From positions 1 to 36,527 of the forward strand of contig JAETNT010000040.1 of NCBI GenBank assembly GCA_021772025.1: a DNA stretch of 36,527 bases, given 5' to 3'. Under the pieces are notes generated by a model. The model was not told the DNA's origin and did no database searches. It saw only the letters and a program-made list of their open reading frames with translations. This document shows, piece after piece, positions 23,126-30,540 of this stretch. Source of the DNA: Enterocloster bolteae (lineage in GTDB: Bacteria; Bacillota; Clostridia; Lachnospirales; Lachnospiraceae). A program made the translations under genes and the position numbers. Every line of letters begins with the position of its first letter. Position 1 is the first letter of the stretch.

Positions 23126-25219
23126 ATGAGAACTTCCCATTTAACAATCCGAAAACGGATTGAGAATGAAAAACTAAGCATTACCGATGAGCAGCTTTTC
23201 GCTTCACCAGAGTTTGCAAATTATCTGACAGATATTGCTGAAACAGCTACCAGACGGTATAAGCGGTCGGTCAAAGTATCTGTCTATTGGAATCCGGATG
23301 AAGATGGAGGTCTGGCTAATACAAATTCTAAATTAATCCGTATCAATGCCGGAAATCCTATCACCCAAAGTTTTCCGAGCCGACGCTTACGAGCCGACAG
23401 CCTGGTAGGATTGGATGGACACGAAATCGGACATCTCCTGTATACAGACTTTAAGATGCTGAACATCTATATGAATGCTCTGTCTGCGGGCAGTTTCTAT
23501 CCGGAGGAGCCAAAAAAGCTGACGCCTACACAAAGAAAACATCTTGATGAAATCAGGCAGCTCTACAGCGATCAGGACGAAGCAGCCATTGGTGTAATTG
23601 CCATGATTGCTCATAATCTGGTAAATGCCATTGAGGACGTCTATATCGAGTCCAGAATGTGCGAATCCTTTTCAGGAACGTTCCGGACCGGAATATTGCT
23701 TAATAATATCCGTATCTGTGAACAGACCCCATCGATTCAGGCACAGATTGCCAATGGAACACCTCCTGTATTCCTGCTCATAAATCTTATTACGCAATAC
23801 TTACTGAGTGGGGATATCAATAACCTGGGGAGCTATACCGGAGAATACTTAGATGTGTTAAATGAGTGTGTTCCCCTGCTTGACGATTCATCCTGCGACG
23901 ATGACGCTCGCGTGCGTTATCAGGCTGCTAACAGAATTGTGTTAATCCTGTGGGACTACATCAAAGAAATGATTGAGCAGGTGAAAAAGGACCAGGCAAA
24001 CGGCGCTGGCAGTACCGCTAAGCTGATTCAGAATCTGACCGATGCACTGGCAGACCAATCCGCCAAAGCCTCTTTACCGGATCGAAAAGGGAAAGCCGTA
24101 CCGTGCCGCAAGAAGATGAAGCATGAAAAACCCTCTGACAATGATGTAAATACAGAAATTGAGAAGGCCATCGCTTATGAAACCGGCCGTATGGCGCTGG
24201 AAAAAACAACCGATATCAGTGACAACGGAAGCGGCGGTGTGACCTATAACCATGATTATACTGGTTCCGGGTATGCACCACAAGCTGAAAAGGATATGAA
24301 CCGTATACTAAACCAGTTAGCGGAAGAACAGGCGTTAATCCACTATGAGGAGGATTTAGAAGCCGATCTTCAGGCTGAGGCCACCCGGATTCGGTATGGC
24401 AATGCACATAAAAATGTGCATGTTACGGTTAATCGAATTTCCTATGTGAATGACACTCTGAAAAAAAGCTACGCATTTGTTTCGCCGCCCCTACTGCTGA
24501 TTTCCAAACGGCTGCAGAAGCAGGTTAAGCAGATCTTAAAAGACAAACGGGAAGGCGGGAAACGGAACCGGCTCTTATTGGGCAGACGGATTGACACAAG
24601 AAATATCGTACACAATGACGGACACATTTTCTATAAGATGAATCTGCCGGATGAGGAACCCCTGCTCGCCGTCGCACTACTGATTGACGAGAGCGGCTCC
24701 ATGTCATCTAATGACAGAATCACAAGAGCGCGGGAAGCAGCCATTATTATTTATGACTTCTGCAGGAATCTACACATCCCTGTGATTGTTTACGGCCATT
24801 CTTCCAGCGGTAAAGATGTGGATCTGTTTTCCTATGCCGAGTTTGATTCTCTTGATGGAAATGATGCATACCGGATCATGGATATGGCCTCCAGAGGCTG
24901 TAACCGTGACGGAGCTGCGCTACGTTATGTTGCAGAGCGTCTGGCTCCCCGGCCTGAACAAACGAAACTGCTGATTTTAGTTTCTGACGGCCAGCCCAGT
25001 TCTTCCGGCTACCGTGGTACGGAAGCGGAAGCGGATCTGCGCGGAATCAAACGTGAATACAGCAGAAAAGGAATCACCATGTTTGCGGCAGCAATCGGTG
25101 AAGATAAGCCGAATATCCAGAGAATTTATGGAGACGGTTTTTTAGATATTACAAACCTCAATGAGCTGCCCACGAAAATGACAAAGCTGATTTCCAGCTA
25201 TATAAAAAAAGCTGCATAG
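23126..25219 (+). CDS. VWA-domain protein with HExxH motif (CobT-like)
   Basis: A 697-residue protein. The C-terminal third is a von Willebrand A domain with an intact metal-ion site: LLIDESGSMSSN (D521, S523, S525), later CNRDGAALRYVAERL and LLILVSDGQPSS. Near the N-terminus, GLDGHEIGHLLYTDF (H99-E100-I101-G102-H103) is a zinc-metallopeptidase-type HExxH, and NAIEDVYIESRM (E170 or D171) could supply the third ligand. Cobaltochelatase-CobT-like VWA proteins in phages and bacteria share such a layout with a MoxR/CobS partner. It probably couples the AAA+ ATPase to a target, with possible peptidase activity. GAAAGGATTGTAAGT precedes ATG 23126. Confidence 0.86.
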   Translation: MRTSHLTIRKRIENEKLSITDEQLFASPEFANYLTDIAETATRRYKRSVKVSVYWNPDEDGGLANTNSKLIRINAGNPITQSFPSRRLRADSLVGLDGHEIGHLLYTDFKMLNIYMNALSAGSFYPEEPKKLTPTQRKHLDEIRQLYSDQDEAAIGVIAMIAHNLVNAIEDVYIESRMCESFSGTFRTGILLNNIRICEQTPSIQAQIANGTPPVFLLINLITQYLLSGDINNLGSYTGEYLDVLNECVPLLDDSSCDDDARVRYQAANRIVLILWDYIKEMIEQVKKDQANGAGSTAKLIQNLTDALADQSAKASLPDRKGKAVPCRKKMKHEKPSDNDVNTEIEKAIAYETGRMALEKTTDISDNGSGGVTYNHDYTGSGYAPQAEKDMNRILNQLAEEQALIHYEEDLEADLQAEATRIRYGNAHKNVHVTVNRISYVNDTLKKSYAFVSPPLLLISKRLQKQVKQILKDKREGGKRNRLLLGRRIDTRNIVHNDGHIFYKMNLPDEEPLLAVALLIDESGSMSSNDRITRAREAAIIIYDFCRNLHIPVIVYGHSSSGKDVDLFSYAEFDSLDGNDAYRIMDMASRGCNRDGAALRYVAERLAPRPEQTKLLILVSDGQPSSSGYRGTEAEADLRGIKREYSRKGITMFAAAIGEDKPNIQRIYGDGFLDITNLNELPTKMTKLISSYIKKAA

Positions 25220-25236
25220 AAAGAAGGGATCAGTAT

Positions 25237-25905
25237 ATGAATCATGATTATATCTCTCCGCAGATTGCTGTCTACAAGAACTCAAAAAATCTGGTGGAGT
25301 TCCGGGACAAGCTCAAAGTTGCTTCCCTGGAATGCTATGCACATATTCATGCGGATGGAGAAGCGACCGAAGACAGTTGGAAACGCACCTCGCTGATCGG
25401 TATTCTGATGAAGGATTATTCCGCAGGAACCGGTGATAAAGCGATAACGGTAATGGCAAATATTTCGCCGGATGAATCCAAGTTTGTTCTGAGCCGGTTA
25501 AATGCCGGATTTCCAACCTTTGAATTTAAGCAGGACAAAATATTTGGTACTCCGGATGCAAACGGATACTCGTCAGTCACAAAGCTCCGCCTTCAGCGCG
25601 CTGCTACAGATAAAGCGGGTAAACCTCGTAACTGCCCATGGTACATGGAAATTGAGAATGGAAAAGGGATTCCACAGCGTAACAGCAACGGCGGCACCTA
25701 CATGAAGCCAAACTCCTACATCAGTGAAAAGAAGGTTTCTGCGAATTTAACGGATTTGGATCTATTCAAATTGTTAAACCGCGTCTCCTCCTATATTGAT
25801 GCCTGGGAAAAGGCCATTGCCCCATCTCTCATTACGCGGGCAAAAAAAGCCATTCAGGAAAATCAGGCAGAAGGGGAAGGGCAGACGAATCAGCCTGCCG
25901 CATAG
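25237..25905 (+). CDS. Unknown protein, 222 aa, end of the AAA+/VWA cassette
   Basis: Soluble protein with no recognised family. Beta-rich core (DKAITVMANISPDESKFVLSRL; FPTFEFKQDKIFG), a Gly/Asn-rich loop (NGKGIPQRNSNGGTYMKP), a helix (LFKLLNRVSSYIDAWEKAI) and a disordered Gln/Glu tail. Composition and tail resemble nucleic-acid-binding proteins, but this is weak. AGAAGGGATCAG before ATG 25237, 17 bases after the VWA gene. A terminator follows at 25926. Confidence 0.72.
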   Translation: MNHDYISPQIAVYKNSKNLVEFRDKLKVASLECYAHIHADGEATEDSWKRTSLIGILMKDYSAGTGDKAITVMANISPDESKFVLSRLNAGFPTFEFKQDKIFGTPDANGYSSVTKLRLQRAATDKAGKPRNCPWYMEIENGKGIPQRNSNGGTYMKPNSYISEKKVSANLTDLDLFKLLNRVSSYIDAWEKAIAPSLITRAKKAIQENQAEGEGQTNQPAA

Positions 25906-25925
25906 CCTCTACCCATTGTTTAAGA

Positions 25926-25957
25926 AAGAGAATGCCGCAACACGCATTCTCTTTTTT
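25926..25957 (+). terminator. Terminator before the SpoVT-like gene
   Basis: AAGAGAATGC (25926-25935) / GCATTCTCTT (25944-25953) with an 8-base loop and six T. The motif TTGTTTAAGA (25916-25925) lies immediately before it. Confidence 0.8.
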
Positions 25958-25981
25958 ATACCAGGAAAGGATCTAATACTC

Positions 25982-26515
25982 ATGAGAACAGGAATTGTAA
26001 GAAGAATTGATGATTTAGGCCGTATCGTACTCCCGAAAGAGCTTAGGAGGACCCTCGACATTTCAGAGGGTGATCCTCTTGAAATCGGGGTGGAAGGCCG
26101 CAGGATTGTACTGGAGAAGTATTCGTCCCTCTCAAATATGGAAGGACTCTCCAGCCTGTACTTAGAAACACTTTATCAGGTGTGCGGAGGTGTTCCGGCC
26201 ATCTGTAACAAAGAGAACGTCTTAGCAGCCAAAGGCTGCAGTATTTCTTCTACTGCCTCCATTGATGCTGCCGTCAAAGAAAAAATCAAACAGTCAAAAA
26301 CCTGGTTTTGCAGCCAGTCCGATCAGTTATCCGTATTTCCATCTGGCCTTTTTCCTATTCGCGTTCTCATACCGATAGGGCCAGGAGAAGGGCGGCCCAT
26401 GGAAGGCGCCGTGCTCCTGTTGGATAACGGAAAACCTTATTCCGACCAGCAGATCAGTTTCGCATCTTATACTGCAATACTGATTTCCAGGTTACTGAAA
26501 GAAATCGAAGAATAA
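25982..26515 (+). CDS. SpoVT/AbrB-type transcription regulator
   Basis: A 177-residue protein. Residues 1-50 are an AbrB/SpoVT swapped-hairpin DNA-binding domain (TGIVRRIDDLGRIVLPKELR, DISEGDPLEIGVEGRRIVLEKY), and the rest is a GAF-like C-terminal domain (VLIPIGPGEGRPMEGAVLLLD) as in the sporulation regulator SpoVT, at the same overall length. Its presence suggests the element senses or affects late-growth or sporulation programmes of the host. CAGGAAAGGATC lies before ATG 25982; the frame runs upstream to 25796 but through the preceding gene. Confidence 0.88.
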   Translation: MRTGIVRRIDDLGRIVLPKELRRTLDISEGDPLEIGVEGRRIVLEKYSSLSNMEGLSSLYLETLYQVCGGVPAICNKENVLAAKGCSISSTASIDAAVKEKIKQSKTWFCSQSDQLSVFPSGLFPIRVLIPIGPGEGRPMEGAVLLLDNGKPYSDQQISFASYTAILISRLLKEIEE

Positions 26516-26539
26516 TCAAATACAAAGGAGAATTTTATC

Positions 26540-27463
26540 ATGGAGTACACAGAATTCAAGCAGGAGTTAGTATCAAATTTACAGGATCTCATTGGGACAC
26601 GCTACCTGGTAAGTGTTCAGAAGACGGATTTCACAGAGAACTTAGAGGATTTTGTTGTAATCTTTGATTCATCTGAGCTGGTAATGCGGTGCTCGAAAAT
26701 GGCACCCATTTACGAGATTCATACCAATCACAAAGTCCCTCCGGCTATTCTCGCAAGCGCTCTGAAGGCCAGTTTTGGTATCGGTGAAGATAGCGGCAGT
26801 ATTAACAAAAGCCGGGTATTCTACCGGTTAGAAAATCTGGAGCTTGTCCAAAAAGAATATAAGGATATTCCGTATCAGCGTTTTCTGGACCTTGCGATTG
26901 TATTTTACATCAATATTGCGTGTACTGAGGATTCCATTCAGTCCCGTAGAATTACCAACAGTATGTTGCGCGAATCGAAACTGAGCATATCGGATCTCAT
27001 GAGTCTGGCGAACAAAAATACACCGCAGATGTTTCCGTACACCTTACGGCCTATGGAAGATGCCGCGCTTGATATACTAGACAATGATCCCAGTCTTTTG
27101 AATGATCCGAAAGTAAGGGTAAGCCTTATGTTAATGTTCGGCAAAGAGGTGGGACTGATTCCGGAAGAAGAGTATACCTCCAGATATGTATTAAGCTGTG
27201 AAGGAAACCTGTATGGTTCCACCGCGATTTTGTATCCCGAATTATTGGGCAGTATCGCTGAAAAACTCCAGAGTGATTTCTATATCCTCCCCTGCAGCAG
27301 AGATGAGTGCGTAATTGAAGCAGTCTCTGAGGGATCGGAGTTAGCAGAGCTGAAGGAAGAGGTCCGGGATGTTACAGAGAAGTATATTAATGAACCGCTT
27401 GTTTTGACGGCTCATATCTACCGGTATAACAGAGCGGACGGAAGCCTGAAAATTGTCAGTTAA
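26540..27463 (+). CDS. DUF5688-like protein
   Basis: A 307-residue acidic soluble protein. The FKQELVSNLQDLIG opening, RFLDLAIVFYINI, and the end SEGNLYGSTAILYPELL-type segment with DFYILPCSRDECVIEAV match DUF5688 proteins, which are frequent in Lachnospiraceae mobile elements and have no known function. AAAGGAGAATTT precedes ATG 26540. The stop overlaps the upstream region of the next sigma factor. Confidence 0.78.
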   Translation: MEYTEFKQELVSNLQDLIGTRYLVSVQKTDFTENLEDFVVIFDSSELVMRCSKMAPIYEIHTNHKVPPAILASALKASFGIGEDSGSINKSRVFYRLENLELVQKEYKDIPYQRFLDLAIVFYINIACTEDSIQSRRITNSMLRESKLSISDLMSLANKNTPQMFPYTLRPMEDAALDILDNDPSLLNDPKVRVSLMLMFGKEVGLIPEEEYTSRYVLSCEGNLYGSTAILYPELLGSIAEKLQSDFYILPCSRDECVIEAVSEGSELAELKEEVRDVTEKYINEPLVLTAHIYRYNRADGSLKIVS

Positions 27464-27477
27464 TGGAGGACGGAATT

Positions 27478-28023
27478 ATGAAAAAAATCTATCCTCTTAC
27501 CGATACCCAGCGCGACTATGCAGGAAACCATGTTGGACTTGTATATAAATTTCTATACTTAAATCACCTGGATATTGATGAGTATTATGACATTGTTATT
27601 TTCGGCTATCTGTTGGCAGTACAGCTATATGATGAGGATGAGCGGTTGAAAAACCGCTACCTCTTCTCTACGATTGCCTGGAAGCAAATGCGGTACAGCT
27701 TATTTGAGCATTACCGAAATAACAGCCGCAAAAAACGCAACGCCCCCGTTATCAGTATGAACAGTAGCGGGAGCCATGAAGAATCATCCCTTGACTGCCT
27801 GCTTCCGGATCGCCGGCAAAGTATCCATGAATCCGCCACGGATAAGATTTACGCGTTGGAACTCATGACGTATATGACGGAAAAGGAGCAGGAAGTTGTA
27901 AAGCTGAAAGCCTATGGCTATACATACAGAGAAATAGCAACACAATGCGGCCTGAGCATTAAAGCCGTTGGCAGCCGCTTCGCCCGTATGAGAAGGCGCC
28001 TGAAGCAAATAGAAGCTGTCTAA
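27478..28023 (+). CDS. Second sigma-70-like factor
   Basis: A 181-residue protein. Region 2-like part: HVGLVYKFLYLNHLDIDEYYDIVIFGYLLAVQLYD; region 4: MTEKEQEVVKLKAYGYTYREIATQCGLSIKAVGSRFARMRRRL. The overall form is that of a small sigma-70 factor. ATG 27478 is chosen because GGAGGACGG lies before it; ATG 27463 overlaps the DUF5688 stop. No anti-sigma gene is evident next to it. It may drive late genes of the element. Confidence 0.85.
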   Translation: MKKIYPLTDTQRDYAGNHVGLVYKFLYLNHLDIDEYYDIVIFGYLLAVQLYDEDERLKNRYLFSTIAWKQMRYSLFEHYRNNSRKKRNAPVISMNSSGSHEESSLDCLLPDRRQSIHESATDKIYALELMTYMTEKEQEVVKLKAYGYTYREIATQCGLSIKAVGSRFARMRRRLKQIEAV

Positions 28024-28040
28024 AGGAGTGTGAAATGTAA

Positions 28041-29096
28041 ATGAATGAAGAATTGATACAACGGGCCGTCCTGCTGTTACAACGGGAATTTGGCTCGGAT
28101 TGGCAGAGTATTGCCCAGACACTTGGAACGGAGAATCTACGGAAACGCCTTGGGAAGGAGCTGACATCTTTTATGGCCTTCCCAGACAGAGGGAACGGCG
28201 GAGATAGCCAATGGAGAGGAAACTGCTCTCCGCAGGTGGTATCTTCTATCCTGCGTTATGTCATAGATTGTAAGAAATATTATGGGAAAGATGTTTCAGA
28301 CTTCACGTTGCTTGATCCCATGTCCGGTTCCGGCACCAGTAAGGCCGCAGCGGATCGGCTTGGAGTACGGTCCATTCTGTATGACCTAAATCCCAATCCC
28401 GCAGCTGGCCTGGGTAACTGGAATGCCTTGAAAGATGATGTAGAGGACTCGGCGGATCTCGTATTTTTCCACCCGCCGTATCACAATATCATTACCTATT
28501 CCGGAAACATGTGGGGGAAGCCACATCCAGATGATCTATCCCGATGTGAAAATTATGATGATTTCCTGGAGAAGCTGAACCTCTGTATACGGAAGTTCTA
28601 CATGGCTTTGAGGAGAGACGGCAGGCTGGCGGTGCTGGTCGGTGATATCCGATCAGGCGGCAAATTTTACAGTATCCAGCGTGACATGATGCAGATGGGA
28701 GAAGCTGAATCATTTTTAGTGAAAGCACAATTTAATTGTGTTTCGGATTCCCGGCGCTATAAAAAGCCCTTGATCCCCATTGTAACAGAGTATCTTTTAC
28801 TGTTTCATAAAAAGGATTCCCTAATTGTTCCATTTACTTATCAGGATAAAGGAACTTTTTCTATCAGCAATACTGATATCGTCGCGCTGACCTGGCACCA
28901 TCTGATCCGCATGACACTTGAAAGTATTGGAGGGCAATGTACCCTGACGGAGCTTTACGAACGCCTGAGTACCCACCCAAAAGCAAAGAAAAACAGCCAT
29001 TACAAAGAACGTATCCGTGCCACGATTTATGAGCATAGAACACAGTATACTGCTTATGGTGATGGATTATACGGATTAAATTATCAAGTAGCTTAG
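28041..29096 (+). CDS. Orphan DNA methyltransferase
   Basis: A 351-residue class I methyltransferase. Motif I DPMSGSGTS (92-100) binds AdoMet; the catalytic motif IV reads DLVFFHPPYHN with HPPY (144-147) in place of the usual DPPY or NPPY. After a second Rossmann part, a C-terminal segment (TLTELYERLSTHP, IRATIYEHRTQY) looks like a winged helix. It probably methylates adenine-N6 or cytosine-N4; no restriction enzyme is next to it. The non-standard His could alter or reduce activity. RBS GGAGTGTGAAATG before ATG 28041. Confidence 0.84.
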   Translation: MNEELIQRAVLLLQREFGSDWQSIAQTLGTENLRKRLGKELTSFMAFPDRGNGGDSQWRGNCSPQVVSSILRYVIDCKKYYGKDVSDFTLLDPMSGSGTSKAAADRLGVRSILYDLNPNPAAGLGNWNALKDDVEDSADLVFFHPPYHNIITYSGNMWGKPHPDDLSRCENYDDFLEKLNLCIRKFYMALRRDGRLAVLVGDIRSGGKFYSIQRDMMQMGEAESFLVKAQFNCVSDSRRYKKPLIPIVTEYLLLFHKKDSLIVPFTYQDKGTFSISNTDIVALTWHHLIRMTLESIGGQCTLTELYERLSTHPKAKKNSHYKERIRATIYEHRTQYTAYGDGLYGLNYQVA

Positions 29097-29105
29097 GAGG
29101 AATGA

Positions 29106-29372
29106 ATGATGATCTGTAAAGAAAATGAAATGATGGCTCTGCAGCCGATACCGGAAACCATGGAAAAGAAAACAGTAATATTGAAAGGAACCTTTATCTA
29201 CCCTGTCAAATGTGGAGAACGGGCAATTTTCACTTATAACGGCCAGGTAGTGCATACCTCTACGGTTTCTGAAATTCTGGAGATTACGGCGGATTATATC
29301 AAGTTTGAGACAAGGAACTCCATTTACATTGTGAGTTACCGCAGTCTTCCGCCTACACACACCTGCGCTTAA
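29106..29372 (+). CDS. Small unknown protein, 88 aa
   Basis: A short beta-rich protein (KTVILKGTFIYPVKCGERAIFTYNGQVVHTSTVSEILEI). AGGAGG (29095-29100) is followed by overlapping ATG codons at 29106 and 29109; either may start. It lies 9 bases after the methyltransferase gene, same direction. No family recognised. Confidence 0.65.
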   Translation: MMICKENEMMALQPIPETMEKKTVILKGTFIYPVKCGERAIFTYNGQVVHTSTVSEILEITADYIKFETRNSIYIVSYRSLPPTHTCA

Positions 29373-29387
29373 ATTTGAATACTCTGC

Positions 29388-29415
29388 GGCGGTCTTAGAC
29401 AGCTCTACGACCGCC
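29388..29415 (+). terminator. Hairpin between small genes
   Basis: GGCGGTC (29388-29394) / GACCGCC (29409-29415) with a 14-base loop; only a weak CTTTC tail, so it may act as a pause or mRNA stabiliser rather than a terminator. Confidence 0.45.
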
Positions 29416-29437
29416 CTTTCGGAAGGAGTGTGAGAAT

Positions 29438-29974
29438 GTGGATGTAAAAGGAACCGAGGAGAAGCTGACAAAATTACTTGCCACCCTGAAAAAGAACCGG
29501 GATCATGTCCCCCTGGAGGAGCTGCATACCAGGTATAAAAAGCCCTATGATGCGTTGTGCCAGGAAATCAAAAGCGCCTGCTCTGATTATCTCACGGCAG
29601 TCTGCTTCCATGATTTCCGATGCAACAAGCGATTCTGGGAGGAGTGTCTGGCCGTCATCTTACAGGCCAAGGAGGATTCCGGGATCATGCCGCAAATCAG
29701 CCGTGCATTATTCCAGAGGCAAAGTATGACGGAAGTGAAGGAACTTTCCGAAAAGCTGAGAAATGCTTATCAGGAAGCTCTTGCCCCATTTTTTGAAAAA
29801 TACATCTGTCTCCTGCTCTCACCTGAATGTTTTGATGAACCTCCGGCCATCCCCTTAATCTTTAATGAGGCTACTGGCTGTATCTATGAGAACGGGGCCT
29901 GGATTTTAGAGTCCGATGAACCGCAAGGAGGCCCGCTCCACGTCAATCCATTACAGGAAGCTGCCGAAAGCTAA
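29438..29974 (+). CDS. Unknown helical protein, 178 aa
   Basis: Mostly helical acidic protein (EEKLTKLLATLKKNR; YDALCQEIKSACSDYLTAV; VKELSEKLRNAYQEAL) with no recognised motif. The start is GTG 29438: AAGGAG lies 9 bases upstream, and the nearby ATG is in another frame. It lies in a run of small accessory genes between the methyltransferase and the ligase. Confidence 0.68.
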   Translation: MDVKGTEEKLTKLLATLKKNRDHVPLEELHTRYKKPYDALCQEIKSACSDYLTAVCFHDFRCNKRFWEECLAVILQAKEDSGIMPQISRALFQRQSMTEVKELSEKLRNAYQEALAPFFEKYICLLLSPECFDEPPAIPLIFNEATGCIYENGAWILESDEPQGGPLHVNPLQEAAES

Positions 29975-30000
29975 AGAACTGGTATGAAAGGGAGAATCCT

Positions 30001-30540
30001 ATGAACTACATACAGATTTCTAAAGAGGATGGGAGTACCTATCCTCTTTACTTTACCGAGACGGAATTAGAGCAAATTTGCCATTCTGCGATAAATCTTA
30101 AATTGAAAAAGGATTTTATTAAGAAGGTCCAAGAGAATTACAATCCGAGTTACAGCTGGCTGCGTGTAGAAGATCTGGAAGCAGTTACGGAGCTGATGAC
30201 CTGGCTGATTGAAAAATACTGGCATAACCATAGTGCTGACTGCAGCCACAATGAATCCTTAAAATCGGCTCTGGCTCATTTCCATAATACAGCCTATACT
30301 CCGGAGTTATTCCAGGAATTGATGGCACAGTGCCAGCCGGCAACGCCAGAAAATCCCCGATACAGAATGCTGTCCGCGGCACATGAATCAATAATACTTC
30401 ATGAGCAAGGTAAATGTTCCTGCTCATACTTTGTAAAACCAAGACTCTGGTGCGCGACATATCGCTATTTCAGCATGGAATTAGAGATTTCGGATTTCAT
30501 CGCGGAATTTACATTATTGAAAGAGGAGAATGAAGCATGA
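30001..30540 (+). CDS. Unknown protein, 179 aa, coupled to the ligase gene
   Basis: Soluble mixed alpha/beta protein (YIQISKEDGSTYPLYFTETELEQI; LMTWLIEKYW) with a Cys pair near the end (GKCSCSYFVKPRLWC). Its stop overlaps the start of the ligase gene by 4 bases (ATGA), so translation is coupled. AAAGGGAGAATCCT precedes ATG 30001. No family assigned. Confidence 0.7.
   Translation: MNYIQISKEDGSTYPLYFTETELEQICHSAINLKLKKDFIKKVQENYNPSYSWLRVEDLEAVTELMTWLIEKYWHNHSADCSHNESLKSALAHFHNTAYTPELFQELMAQCQPATPENPRYRMLSAAHESIILHEQGKCSCSYFVKPRLWCATYRYFSMELEISDFIAEFTLLKEENEA

Noticed and set aside
19537..25925. TTGTTTAAGA repeats considered as a CRISPR or recombination array
   Set aside because: Too short, not regularly spaced and associated with terminator hairpins; no cas genes or integrase are present. 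The copy at 20136 follows rather than precedes a hairpin and may be chance.
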